A stretch of DNA of 54,172 nucleotides from Priapulus caudatus (GCF_000485595.1 NW_014577150.1:377596-431767), one strand, 5' to 3'; counted from the first letter of the stretch, positions 1 to 13,296 are shown. Numbers and translations are program-made. The notes: generated by a model not told the origin, from the sequence alone.

Positions 1-334
1 TGATGAGCTGGCAGAACAACACGAAAACGCACACTAATAAACAACAGGCATCACAAATAATTATACAATTACAAACACAGATCACCCACACTCCGGTTCC
101 CAGGGGGCCACCCTGTTAGGAACCCGGTCTAGGGTCCGGTGCCACCGCTACTGTACTAATAATATTTTAATAATAATAAATAACATTACTCTATACTATC
201 TCGTCACTTATACATGTTACAGCTAAAGTATCAGGGTTTGTGATTTGTCTGTGTTACTGCCTTACTGGATCTTACTACACTATAACGACATTGGCCAGTC
301 TATCAAATACAGAGCAGCATTACAGGCAGACCAG

Positions 335-498
335 TAGATACAATAATGTAACCCAACAAGAGTAGGGGTAACCTAAACCAACCAGGCTCTCCGACTGTTA
401 CACGTCATAGGCCAACTCTCGCCAACGTAGTGTTAAACGAGAAGGGAACTTGTGGCTAGGGGTAACCCTACTCTTGTTGGGTTACATTAGTGTATCTA
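335..498. mobile_element. TAGATACA palindromic MITE, long copy
   Basis: Inverted repeats of about 40 bp (TAGATACAATAATGTAACCC at the left, its near complement at the right) around a 70-bp centre. Flanked by GCAGACcAG (326-334) and GCAGACtAG (499-507), a 9-bp duplication with one mismatch. Same ends as the element at 41985. Confidence 0.75.
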
Positions 499-605
499 GC
501 AGACTAGATGCACTATAAAACATTGGCACTACCACTGTAATACAAACACCTCAACGCTCACATGACCAGACCAAAGAATAAAACAGTAGGCCTAGTAATG
601 CTGAG

Positions 606-854
606 AGGGTCTATGTCCCCCAGGGTACTGCCAGAACGTACCCTAGGTACGGTCCGGAACATACCCGGCCTGGTACTATCTAATATGCCGGACCGTACCT
701 CGCCTACTCCACTAACGAGTCTAGGGATTGAGTCGCCTACGCCTACTCCCTAACCCTAACCCTAACCATATCAAATAGTTACCAGGGTACGTTCCGGTAA
801 TACCGGACCGTACCCAGGGTACGTTCCGGCAGTACCCTGGGGGACATAGACCCT
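606..854. mobile_element. AGGGTCTATG inverted-repeat element
   Basis: Left arm AGGGTCTATGTCCCCCAGGG and right arm its complement, extended for about 65 bp with a few mismatches. The centre carries CCCTAA x3 (748-767). No clear target duplication. A diverged copy is at about 5790-6065. Confidence 0.7.
748..767. repeat. Interstitial telomere-like (CCCTAA)3
   Basis: Three exact CCCTAA units plus CC inside the centre of the element at 606-854; the copy at about 5955 keeps only part of it. Confidence 0.8.
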
Positions 855-1166
855 ATGAGCCCTAGTATTACACATTATGATTACACATTAATCATTACAC
901 ATTATGATTATCCATTAATCATTGTGTTTTTTTACAAAAACCTAACACAAACCAATGAAACCATGCAAGTTACAACTTAGTTAACCACAATAAAGTTAAC
1001 AAACCTGTGAGTCCTGGTTTCGTAAGCATCGCCTCCCATTCTTCCTGTGTTTCTATTTCTACCTACGAATGATATAAATCAATGGTTTACAAAGTTCAAC
1101 AAGAGCGTGGTTACAATTTACGATTGACATTGTCATTATTATGAATCACTCAATCACTGAATCAGC

Positions 1167-1253
1167 TAGCTCTAGTACTATAGCCCGCGTACAGTTGCCG
1201 CTGCCGCTGCCAGTGGCAACTGTACGCGGGCTATAGTACTACTACTAGAGCTA
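1167..1253. mobile_element. TAGCTCTAG palindromic MITE, 87 bp, 9-bp TSD
   Basis: Near-perfect palindrome: TAGCTCTAGTACTATAGCCC at the left, its complement at the right with an extra CTA pair, around GTTGCCGCTGCCGCTGCC. Flanked exactly by TGAATCAGC (1158-1166 and 1254-1262). The paralogous segment at about 6700-6740 lacks it. Confidence 0.85.
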
Positions 1254-1472
1254 TGAATCAGCTACATTATTTATCATTCACACGCCACATTCATGAAATG
1301 TTCAAATGGGGGTTAACCTTAAATAATAAATAACAGTGGCTATTAAAAGGTAATGGGGTGGATCAACCCTAATCTGTAATCAGAACGCAGACAATCGAAT
1401 CCCACTCCGTGCACTCACCTGAAAAGCTGCGTTGTCTTTCTTTCGGCCTGCCATCTTTCGTTTCGGAGCGAA

Positions 1473-1509
1473 TACAAGCTGCATCTGACTATGTCAGATG
1501 AGCTAAAAA
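1473..1509 (+). repeat. LINE/SINE 3' tail with hairpin, copy 1
   Basis: A hairpin of AGCT-CATCTGAC / GTCAGATG-AGCT followed by AAAA. It begins abruptly after a segment (...cggagcga) that continues differently in the paralogous copy at 6941, marking an insertion or rearrangement border. Resembles 3' tails of RTE-type LINEs and SINEs of marine invertebrates. Confidence 0.6.
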
Positions 1510-1673
1510 TGTACTCCTTAAGTTTGTCATGCTTCCACATACAAACATACAAACACCATATAAGCACATTTAAACATAGATTCTATCTAACCAAATTAGC
1601 TATATAAATCAAACCGTGGGCACTTGTATAAGTCCAACATAGAGGATTTTAGCCAAGGAATTTATTTTCATAC

Positions 1674-1756
1674 CTCATCTAAAATGTCTTGTAGTTTTCC
1701 ATCATTAATCACATCTGGCTTTATAATAGCTAGTGTCACTTCTTTCTTTTGTTGAT
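1674..1756 (-). CDS. NME9: NME9-like exon: start of nucleoside-diphosphate kinase domain
   Basis: 83 nt, entered with 2 nt and ending in phase 0. Acceptor ttctaag|ATCA, donor GATGAG|GTATGA. Encodes QQKKEVTLAIIKPDV then INDGKLQDILDE, the first strand and helix of an NDK fold (the family has a TLAIIKPD-type opening). The following exon was not found in 1-1673. Confidence 0.85.
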
Positions 1757-4700
1757 CTTAGAATAAATATATTACTGTTATTAATAAATTACTCGGTGTC
1801 AAAAAAATATATACATTGCAATATTAAGTAATTCTGTTCATGAAGCATATACAATAAATGTTTAATTTATACACTAAATATTTTTAAGGCATTGATATTC
1901 CAGTTTATCTAATTATTTACTGAAAATGGAGCCATGTACATAATGCAAATAAATGTACGTCAAATTTTACCGCTCATTTTTAATGAGTCACTTATTCCCA
2001 TAATAAATACTACAGGTTTTACCTTCTGGTACACTTTTCTCTGCCTCTTTCTGAGAATCTAGTAATACAAATTTTCATAATTAATCAATACAGTAATCTG
2101 GGTCAGAATTGATCTTGGCAAAAAAAAAAACTGTCAGGTCGTTACTGACACCACTAAATTGGTAATATGTTCCATGCACCTTGAGAAATTGTGAGAAATT
2201 CCGAGGTTACCACCGCACTTTCATGCAAAACGCGCGTACGATATGTACTGCATGCCGTTACTAAGCTATGTGTCAACAAACACGTGCCTAAATGCAAGGT
2301 GTGTAACAAGGGAACGGGGCTATTTTCGGTCGCGCGGCAATTTCAACTATCACTGGCAGATGACAGCTGTAGGAGGGTTGATGCTGATTGATACTGGCTT
2401 AGTGAATATCATGAAAATTCTGGTTGTATCATGTCTCTGACGTCATCAGTGACATCAGCTGCTGCTCACTACACGTGTACGCGGGCAATCAAAACGCTCG
2501 AAAAGTTCACATGTACCGTTATATGGAGAAATGAGCATATATACAGAGGTGGCACATAGTGTTAGCCATCGAATAAAGTTGAAAATGAAAAATCGGTAAA
2601 ATTTTGCCTAAAACTATCCTTAAAAGTGCACTATGTATAAGCTTTGAATGAGGAGTGTTTTTAAAACTTTTTGTCAGCTATATATACTACATCCTTTGAA
2701 CTTCTAGCATGAGACTAAAACAGGCTAAACTGACTAACCTTATTCTTATGAATTCTCTCATGATATGAAGGTCAATATGGAAATATGTATGCCTGCATAT
2801 GTGCGTGTTTCTTCATGTGTGTATAAATTATGTGTTTATGCGCGATTGTGGGTGCGTGCATGTACATGTTTGCGTGCGTGTGCATGCATGTGTGTAGAAT
2901 ACATAATAATAGTAGGAGTACAATACCTTTTTTTTTCACATTTTACTACCTAGTCCCTACCTTGCTCTTCTTCCATTGTTTCATCCAAGTTCACAGATGT
3001 GTTCATTGTTGCACCCGTATCAACTATCTAAAAATCATAATAAATCTAAAACACAAGTTTGGAATGAAATGACTATGACATTGATATTCACACTGCATAG
3101 ATGATAGTTGCCATTGATGATGACTGAAACAAACATGACAACAATATATATGTATACAATCAGGCTTTCATTTTTAAGGGGCGCGAATCCGGCCCGCTCT
3201 GCCGCTCCACTCCGCCGCCCCACCCGAAAGTGGTGCCATGCGTCCGTGCGCCGCCATCCATCGCCGCCTCATAAAAGTCGGCTCTGGATTTGGAAATCGC
3301 GCACTCAAAAGTATGTCTATTACGGTTTGACAAATACACGCGCTCCATAGCAGTTCCTCCAATTGTAGCGTCGGAGGCACTACAAAAAAAAGCGTTACGG
3401 CCCGAACACACAACGAATTTGTTGGTTGGTTAACGGAACTGACGGACTGATGCCCAGAGTTACAGCCCCCGTCCCTTGCGTTTACTAGCCTCTGGCTATT
3501 ATGATTATCTTATATTATATAAATACCCCACACTCAAACACACAGAATCCAAATACCACGGTACCTATACCCGGCTAGCCACAAGTTACCCCTGTCCTCG
3601 TTTTCTACTATACGTGCGCTGAGAAATAGCTTGGTTTTTGCCGACTGTGAAACCAGTCCCGCTAGGGTGCGACGGCGCTACATACGCTGGCTAAGCCTAC
3701 GCTACAAGTAACTTTGCGCTAGTTTGTTTGATATGCGATTGTTGACGTGAGATTATTTCCATGGTGCCTGAAATATTGCAGGCTACATGGCGCATTAGAT
3801 ATCTCTCAAGGGATGCAAAATGCCAGAATAAATAAAACAAGTTTATTTTTTACATCGCATCAACGTCTTTTATTAATCTGTGCTGCTAGTAGTTGGGTGT
3901 TCGGATTTGATAAAAGGATACCTGTACAATACCTTGACCGGAGCCATTGAATGAATGCAAGGCTGAGCTGAAGCATGCAATGATTAATCAGTCGATTGCA
4001 CATGACATCCCAATTTCTCGTTTTGGCATTTTCACTTCTAGGACTGCAGGCATTGGTCATGAGTTCCATCATCACACCCAAGATCTGGCATGATTGCCGA
4101 GAGCCTCAAGGCAGCTCTCCATCATCCCTTTTAAAGGTGCTGATTTTGTTTAGCTGGAGCTCTCCATTCATGCCCCTCTAAAAAAAGGCGCTGTGATTTT
4201 GCTAGCTGCTCCGAGCCTCTCCATCATGCCTTCTTAAGGGGTGTGTATTATGCGAGCTGCGAAAAGACCCCTATGCCCGTGTCCTAGGGGAGTCATTAGT
4301 AGGTCCTCCTGCTACTTTTTCAAATTGTGCTGAAAGCCTGCTATTACATACATACAAATTATGTGTGTGTGTGTGTGGTGTGACTGTGTGTCGGTGCTGT
4401 GTGGTGGGCTGTGTGTGTGTGTGCCTGTTGTGCTGCGTGTGCCGTGTGCTGTCCGTCGTCGCTGCCTGCGCTGTCGCGTGTGCGTTTGCCCATGTGTGTG
4501 TGTGAACACAAATTCTCACCGATTTCCTTTTCTCGTCTCCTGCAATGACTCGTGGTCTCCTTGTTCAACTCACTTACAAGTGTTCTCACAAGAAGTGGAG
4601 CATTGACTCCTCTCATGACGTTTACTAGTTTTCCTCCCCTAAATGAGACATATGTTATAGCAAAACTTAAACAAACATGAATCATTAGTATCAATAGTTT

Positions 4701-5172
4701 CGCTTACAAACTGTCGTAGCTCACATTATATTTGGATCATCTCATCATTTACCACACACAATACACTCTATGTCTAGCTCTACTTACAGCATAAAAGAGA
4801 AGGCACGTCTCGCATCTACCCTGGTACGACTCCAGAGCATCAACTGTATCTGCTTTTGCCTATATTTGGCATACAAGTACATGCTTACCAAAGCATGAAG
4901 AAAATATAGTAATGCTAGACCATGTAGCGCATTTCGATTAAAAAAAATAGGAGAAATGTAACATTATGAAATTTTTTGTTTACAGACTTAATTGTTCACA
5001 AACAACATTGAAGATTCCCCATTTTATATATGAATAGACTACGATAATTTGCATTCCAACATACCACAGCAAAGTTGAGAAGGTCACTCCCAGTTTCCAA
5101 CTTAACTTTCTTGAAAATGCTCTCTAAGGCTTTACATGGTCCACACCATTTTTGATGATACACATCCCACAA
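1674..5172 (-). CDS. NME9: Thioredoxin / nucleoside-diphosphate kinase fusion protein (NME9/TXNDC6-like), partial, 6 exons
   Basis: Exons in order of transcription: 5172-5065, 4859-4788, 4638-4520, 3027-2961, 2058-2023, 1756-1674. The first encodes a thioredoxin fold with the active site WCGPCKAL; the next two continue it (DALESYQGRCE, then GGKLVNVMRGVNAPLL), a run characteristic of the TXNDC3/TXNDC6 (NME8/NME9) family. Two short Glu-rich linker exons follow. The last opens a nucleoside-diphosphate kinase domain (VTLAIIKPDVINDGK). Family members are axonemal or microtubule-associated proteins of cilia and flagella; the redox role of the WCGPC pair and kinase activity in this protein are inference. 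Each exon has AG/GT borders and phases agree except at 4788/4638 (see findings). The N-terminal start exon and the rest of the kinase domain, including the catalytic His, are not seen; the gene runs off the left edge or into repeats. NME8 and NME9 cannot be separated here. Confidence 0.85.
2023..2058 (-). CDS. NME9: NME9-like micro-exon in the linker
   Basis: 36 nt, phase 1 at both ends, so skipping it would keep the frame. Acceptor attactag|ATTC, donor AGAAG|GTAAAA. Adds SQKEAEKSVPE to the acidic linker. Confidence 0.55.
2961..3027 (-). CDS. NME9: NME9-like linker exon
   Basis: 67 nt, phase 0 in, phase 1 out. Acceptor gatttttag|ATAG, donor GAGCAAG|GTAGGG. Encodes IVDTGATMNTSVNLDE then TMEEEQ, an acidic linker. 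Supported by splice sites and phase continuity more than by similarity; a further exon between it and 4520 is possible. Confidence 0.6.
3550..4337. repeat. Dispersed repeat family with CTCTCCATCATGCC units, copy 1
   Basis: Shares with 13950-14670 the order TTTTCTACTATA, AGAATAAATAAAA, TTTTCGTTTTGG, and three or four units like CTCTCCATCATGCCTCTTAA-GGTGTGATTTT, ending GGGGAGTCATTAGTA. No ORF; family unknown. Confidence 0.7.
4362..4510 (+). repeat. GT-rich microsatellite
   Basis: Interrupted GT/GTGC tract inside the NME9-like intron, 10 bp from the donor of the exon at 4520. Confidence 0.9.
4520..4638 (-). CDS. NME9: NME9-like exon: end of thioredoxin domain
   Basis: 119 nt. Encodes GGKLVNVMRGVNAPLL and a charged helix. 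The donor GAAATCG|GTGAGAA is good. The acceptor after catttag leaves one extra G, so it does not join the preceding phase-0 exon in frame; one surplus base in the C run at 4635-4638 would explain it. A GT-rich microsatellite starts just beyond the donor. Confidence 0.8.
4788..4859 (-). CDS. NME9: NME9-like exon: thioredoxin middle part
   Basis: 72 nt, phase 0 at both ends (aatatag| ... GCT|GTAAGT). It encodes AKADTVDALESYQGRCE then TCLLFYA. The family usually has PTFLFY where this has TCLLFY, so the cis-proline before strand 4 appears replaced by Thr. Confidence 0.82.
5065..5172 (-). CDS. NME9: NME9-like exon: thioredoxin active site
   Basis: 108 nt, phase 0 at both ends. The acceptor follows a T-rich tract (ttaaatag) and the donor is GTG|GTATG. 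It encodes DVYHQKWCGPCKALES and ends LLNFAV. Both redox cysteines are present. Confidence 0.88.
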
Positions 5173-5204
5173 CTATTTAATTAAAAAAAAAACCATTTTC
5201 TTAT

Positions 5205-6941
5205 TAATATTATTTATTGCTAGTCTTATATACTAAACTACTGCTACTGCTACTACTGCCCTACTCAATAATATCTGTTAAAATATATAATAATATAACA
5301 AACGAGTTCAACCTTTCCTATCTCGGTCACTTAGGACATCTACAGTCTGATATTATCATTGTTTCCTATGTGCTCCCCCTTCTGTGTGATCTGGTGCGGT
5401 TGGTGTGTAGCGTGTATGCTGTGACTACACCGAAGAGCTACTGAGTGGCCAGGTCCACCTAATATGTGCAGTATCTCGAGCTATTACAGGCAGACAGTAA
5501 TACTCGAATGAATGTAACTCAACGAATTGTGAGGTTAGGAATCCAAACGCCATGGCTCTCGGACTGTGTTACACGTATAGGGCCACGCCCTCCAACGTGT
5601 GAGCGGAGAGGAACTGCCGAGGGTAAAGCGCCTACCTCTGTTGGGTCTTCATGTTATTGCTATTCTAGCCCCAGGACCAGATGCCACTATAAACATTGGC
5701 ACTACCACTGCTAATACAAACACCGCTCAAAACGCTCACACTGACCAGACCAAAGCTTATAAAACAGTAGCGCCTAGCTATGCTTGATGAGGGTCAACTT
5801 GCTCCCACAGCGGTACTGCCGGAACGTACCCTAAGATATCGGTCCGCTTATACTTGCAACATACCCTGCGGTCTTATCTAATATGCCCCGCGACCCGTTA
5901 CCTCGCCTACTCCACTAATCGAGTCTGTGAGGGGTAGTCGCCTTACGCCTACTCCCTAAACCCTAACCATATCAAATAATATATGTTACGCAGGGTACGT
6001 TCGCCGCTTTCACCGGACCGTACCCAGAGGTACGTCGGCAGTACCTGGGGCGGACATAGGCGCCTATGCAGCGCCCTAGCTAATAAGTAGTATTTTAATA
6101 ACCCATTTACACATTATGCATTATCCAGTTAATCATTGTTTTTTTGCAAAAAACCTTTAACACAAGCCCACTGGCAAGTTACAACTGTACTGTTAACCAC
6201 AATAAAGTTACAAACCTGCTGAGTCCTTGTTCGTAAGCATTCGCCCCTCCCATTCTTCCTGTGTTTCATATTCTACCTACGATTCAGTATAAATGGTTTA
6301 CATAAGCTTTTCAACAACGAGCGGTCGCTTACTGATTTACACAGTCGGCTGATATATGCCCGGCAGCGGCCGTATATCTGACGGCTGCGGCCACGCCGTC
6401 TTTCGCATATCCTAAATGCCCAGCGCCAGTTTTTAATTTTTAGCGTTATCTTCAAGTAAACAAGGGTTAGGGTAGAGCTTAGGAATGCTAGCGTTTAGGC
6501 GTTTAGGCGTTAGGTTTATGGCTAGAGTTAGGGTTTTTGTTATCGTTTAGGGCTGTAGCCGCCCGCTTAGAGTTAGTGCGTTAAGCAATCTGGCGGCGCA
6601 TTTTAGGCAAACGGTAAGACCGTGCGGCTGGCTGCCGGCATATCAAGGCCAACAGCGCTCACATTTACGATTGACATTATACATTGTCGATTATTATGAA
6701 TCACTCTGTCAATCACTAAATCTAGCTCACATTTATCAATATCATGCACCACGCCCACATGCTCATGAAATGCCGGTTTAACCTTAACCATAATATTATA
6801 CATGTTATTAAAAGGTTAATTAGGGTGGCATTCAACCTAATCAGGACACCGCAGACAATCGCAATCCCACTCCGTGTCATCTTCACCTGAAAAGGCTTGC
6901 GTTTCTTTCTTTCGGCCCTGCCATTCTTCGTTTCGGAGCGA
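5205..6941. repeat. Left-end duplication, copy 2 (strongly diverged)
   Basis: Degraded direct copy of 160-1471 (for example CAAACACC...CGCTCACACTGACCAGACCAAAG against 550-577). Many 1-3 nt insertions of GC, CT or TA type. Contains the extra element at 6347 and lacks the 87-bp MITE. Confidence 0.8.
6347..6650. mobile_element. Inverted-repeat insertion in the second copy of the left-end duplication
   Basis: Arms GGCTGATATATGCCCGGCAG and complement (CTGCCGGCATATCAAGGCC) with a TTAGGG-like degenerate centre. ATTTAC occurs on both sides (about 6335 and 6663). The corresponding site at about 1112 lacks it. Confidence 0.6.
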
Positions 6942-9900
6942 CTGATATACCGTATATTAACAGATATTACGACTTCTTCATTTTTGTGCACTATTTGCAG
7001 CCTGAGGAAAATAAATATGCATACACTAATTCTTTCATGTTACTTTAAACATTAAAACCACGCAATATGTAATCACTGTGAATATAGTCTATAGACCCGT
7101 CAACTCTACTCGACATCCAGCCATGTGTTTATCGTCGCCATGCGCACACTTGGCTCGTATACAGCTGTACGACATCTATTGGCTAGCGCCTTAATTAAAA
7201 TACTTTTCTTTTCGCTTTACATTTCTATAGCATAAATTTTCACCAGCGAAGAAGTCGCTTATCATAGAAATGCATATAGGCTAGCACTTCCACTATATTG
7301 TATTACTATTGCGTCGTGACAGCAGCTCTGGCTTCGAAAAACTAGGGGCGAAATAGTATATAATAAGCTTATAACTTTATATCGCACTGTGTCACTAGTG
7401 TGTGTTAGGGATGTAAGGTATCTATACTATCCATCAGCACAGGCATCCGTGCACCAGATCAATGTGATATCCAATATTATCGAAGGGTACCGATGCGATA
7501 ATGAGACATTTTTTTGCTATCTTGATATTATATCAATGTTGTAATATATATTATATACAGTAAAGAGTCAAAAATCGGATGCCAGAAATCCTGATCCTCT
7601 CTAAAAATCTGACCTTTTAGAAACCTTCGCTGTTCATTGACATTTCGTTACTGGTATTTTATTACACTGCTTCATGTTTGTTCTAAGCATGATTTCAAGC
7701 ATTGATGGGCCTACATGTCTCTTTTTATGTAGTAAACTTTTTTAATGTTTATCATTGTGTGTCAAGTCAGTTGACTTTATTATCTTTAAAAACTACTTGT
7801 TGTTGCATCAATATGACAGCATGGCTGTATTTGCTACATAAATAAACTATCAGAAATTTTCCTGTCATCTCTTCTTCATTCATCCTTAAACCTTGAATTT
7901 TATAAAGTACTGGGGCCCTGGGAATCTGCGAAAATCCCGAACCGACCAACATCTCAATCTCGCTGAGCAAGATCGCGGATTTTCAGACTTCTTACTTGTA
8001 ATATAAATATAATTAACAATGCTAGATGCGGTTTAGAACGGATGTTGTTAAATAATAAAATCAGTTCTGAACAAGGAACGACGTTCTGCCTATATGTCAA
8101 CAACTGCCCAGCTCTAATTGACATCTCTAACGCTTGGGCTGTGTAGATGATGTAGTCAACGTTCTACCTCGATCTATCCACAGCAGAATTCAGTCGCCAA
8201 TGCAGACTCATACGTACACAAATTTATCACGTGATTGCAATGAATTTTTATTGAAATACTATTATGACTGCGATATATCTGTATGCGGCTATAAAACCAT
8301 ACTACTCCTAAACGTAATGGGAATTATTTTAAGTAAAAATGCGTTGCCCATATATCTCCCATTGATTAGGCTCTTTACTATGTTTGTTAAAAATACAAAA
8401 ACAACTTATTCGTCCAGTATACACTTTTTACAAGCTGGAAACTTGCATTGATGCAATTAAATTTTACAGAGGTAATATTTTTTGTATTAATTTTAGCTTG
8501 CTGTGCTATAGCAACACTTGTATACATGTCATCTTTCAAATACACTGAGCCGTGTTCAGAGGCGAAATCTCTGCTGTATAGTTAACATTTAACTATACTG
8601 TGACCCAGTCAGTAATATTTCTTTGAATAGACCAACTACAAGACATATGAAGAGTATTATCATGAACTCATGTTAAACCCTGAATATGATATATACATCT
8701 TATTTACACAAAAAACATGTTTGGACGTACAGTACTTCTTTCAGTAACACTGCGTCACATCTCGACAGAACATTTACTAGGAACAACATTTCCAATCTAT
8801 GGATGCCACAGAATCACGCATGAGCCTGCTGTTACGTTTCTCCTGGCCCTTATAAAGTTAGATGGCAGACGTATTTAAAATTTCAGTCCTTAAACTCATA
8901 AACAGGATTTTCTTTTAGCCAGGATAATATCTCTCCTTTTAGCCATTTTGGCTAAATCAATTGCAACCATAACTATACTCTTCTGTTTCTTAGGGCTTGG
9001 TCACTTTGTTTTGCTTTTGGATTTTGATTTACTACTCGCCACTATATAGTGCCTCCCGCTGGAAGATGACTCTTTTTTCTTTATTCCCGTCTTTCTTCGC
9101 TCTTTTCCTTCTCTTTCCCTTTTCATTTCAAGTGTTTTTCTTGCCCCTAAAAATAAAAAGATACAATCAATATCAAGCAATACAGCAGAGGACTTTGATG
9201 CGACAAGACAATGCGATTGCAGTTCAGCTATTCCATGATAAGAATCATTCGCGCGGGGTTGCTGATCATGCCGAAGCATCATTACATGGCAATTTTGACA
9301 GTTTTTTTGGCACTTAGCACACTATTCCAGGCATATATGAAGCTGACAGTTTAAATTTACTCTAGCCATATTGAGATTAATTGAAATACAAGTACAACAA
9401 GTGCCGCCCATAGCGACAGCGCTCATCTTAACGTCTAACTGCGGTCACGTCCTGTGGTGGATGTCGTAGGGATCTAGTAAACCCTGCTTAGTCGCCAAAT
9501 GTGCTTCACATACAACGCCGAAAAAGTGGAATGGCACACGGATGGTATCAGCAACTTCCTCAAAAGAATGTTTCGTTGAGGATCGTTATGAAAGTTGCCC
9601 ACGAGATGGCTGCGGTACGTTTATAGGTCTTCAGATTAAAGATGAGAGCTCCCATCATTCGCTAGATGTAGCCACAAACTTTATTGTGCCAAGACAGAAT
9701 AAGGTAAGCCACTCACCATTTACCTACGCACAAGCCTACGGCTGCAAATTGCAATAGAGAGCTGCCACCCTGCACACCAATTAACGGGCAAGGCAAAAAC
9801 TGCCAGCCACCAGCTGCATACGCTTTTACATGTTAACATACTGACAGTACAGAAATGACATAGAAATTATACCGATTTAAGGAACATACCACCTTTTAAC

Positions 9901-10599
9901 GCCAAATTAAGCTTTTAAAATTTCACTGTGACATTGTCAGCGCTCATACAGCTCCAGGCCAAATGTATAGCATTCTAACTAGCGAAACCGGCAGTCAATA
10001 TTCTTTCTAACAGACAGTCAACAAATCCAAGTTTAACCACCTCCTCTTGAGGGTCAAAAGGTTTATCCCGACACTTACTCTTCGGCATGTCAGCAGAAGA
10101 GGACATTCATCTGTCCTTTCAATAAAGCCAATAAAAATTGCTAAGCGTCGACCGCCGTTGGAAAACAAAACAAAGGTTTTCAAATCGCGTCTCCGTCAGG
10201 ACCATGCTTCCTGCGAGAACAATGTCTAAAATCTGCCCATGGCGCCCACCTGTCATCTTGTGACTCATGTGACCGTCCCAAATGTTTCGGCCACAGTGGA
10301 TCGGCTTTTTGCTACACCATTCGATGCCTAGTAGCACCGACTATCTAGCGGATAGGTCGAGCCAGTTTAGGATTTGCGCTGCGCGCCAAGTTCTGCATTT
10401 CCGTCCCCTAAAAAAATACCTTAAGTTAAGGGCAGTGAAATGGTTCCCCTTCTTTTACCACCTCTTGACGCTTTTGACTGTTGAACCCCAGCTTTCAACA
10501 TCCCCAACTTCTCTGTTTCGCGGATTACCCCCCCACATCCCGAATATCGGTGACCGTCGTCCGCAGCGCGGTTAAATTGTGGCTCCAACTGTTGACGGC

Positions 10600-10707
10600 G
10601 CCCGGGACGCACGACGACGACGGATCGAGACGGGTGACGGACGGAACCGAGGACGATCAAGCCGATTCTACAAGCTGCATCTGACTATGTGCAGATGGAG
10701 CTAAAAT
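10600..10707 (+). repeat. LINE/SINE 3' tail with hairpin, copy 2
   Basis: Same tail (CAAGCTGCATCTGACTATG...GGAGCTAAAA) with two extra Gs in the hairpin, preceded by a gacgga/gacgacg tract shared with copy 3. The GC-rich stretch upstream to about 10395 probably belongs to the same element. Confidence 0.6.
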
Positions 10708-10842
10708 TAATAGTTATGATTGAATGATACAGTATAATTGGTGTATATTAATATGGCATCTCGTTTGTACTGACTGCTGCTCTGAAATAATAGCAACTAG
10801 GCTAGTAAAACTGTTGATCTGCCTATTACAGGCGGGGACGCC

Positions 10843-11127
10843 ACGCCCACGGCGCATTCACAAGCCTCACGTGCAGGTACATGCACAAACCCAGGTCAGG
10901 CACATTCACAAGCCCACAGTTCACGGCACATTCACAAGCCCACGTGCAGGCCCACATCACAAGCCCGACGTCAGGCAGCATTCACAAGACCAAGGTCAGG
11001 CACTATTCACAAGGCCTATGTCAGGACACATTCCAGCAACGCCCACATCAGGCACATTCACGATCCCACGTCAGGCACAGTCACAAGCCCACATCAGGCA
11101 CATTCACAAGCCCACGTCAGGCACAGA
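10843..11127 (+). repeat. Minisatellite, 21-24 bp unit
   Basis: About a dozen units like CACATTCACAAGCCCACGTC-AGG with indels, ending 30 bp before the MEAF6 exon at 11158. The open frames across it are by-products of the repeat. Confidence 0.9.
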
Positions 11128-11157
11128 TTCTGCCAAATGACTGCTCACGAACATTAC

Positions 11158-13091
<1,934 letters not shown>

Positions 13092-13234
13092 TCATGTTCT
13101 ACATATAACTTTCAAAATGAACTTTAAGTGAACAGAGAGATAAACCTTTCTAGGCCTATCGTTTTCTGAAAGTGAAAGGCAGCTTTCAATGTAAATTGTA
13201 ATGTTTGACAGTGACTCAAAGTGTAGTGTAACGC

Positions 13235-13296
13235 TAGCTCTAGTACTATAGCCCGCGTACAGTGGCAACTGTACGCGGGCTATAGTACTAGAGCTA
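13235..13296. mobile_element. TAGCTCTAG palindromic MITE, 62 bp, 9-bp TSD
   Basis: Second copy of the same family with a shorter centre (ACAGTGGCAACTGT). Both 9-bp flanks read GTGTAACGC (13226-13234 and 13297-13305). A 9-bp duplication is typical of Mutator-like elements, but the superfamily is inference. Confidence 0.88.

Larger units (their letters stand above)
160..1471. repeat. Left-end duplication, copy 1
   Basis: Sequence from about 160 (clear from 316) to 1471 reappears in the same orientation at about 5205-6941, with many small indels. It contains the MITEs at 335, 606 and 1167. No coding sequence recognised. Confidence 0.8.
6942..11157. other. Stretch without recognised gene
   Basis: AT-rich sequence with only short frames. 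It should hold the 5' exon(s) of the NME9-like gene and the 3' end of MEAF6, neither of which I could identify. A LINE/SINE tail and a minisatellite lie at its right end. Confidence 0.5.

Noticed and set aside
3160-3413. GC-rich segment with overlapping minus-strand frames
   Set aside because: No domain or splice support; may be a repeat fragment within the NME9-like intron.
9002-9162. Possible last exon of MEAF6 (basic K/R/S-rich minus-strand frame after a good tttttag acceptor)
   Set aside because: Entry in the required phase 0 gives GQEKHLK and a stop, while the basic K/R/S frame is out of phase; neither is convincing.
9542-9757. 71-codon plus-strand frame with a GTAAGC donor-like end at 9702
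   Set aside because: No recognised family, no good acceptor, and no partner exon.
10843-11127. Possible CRISPR-like array
   Set aside because: Units are contiguous and diverged with no spacers, in animal DNA.
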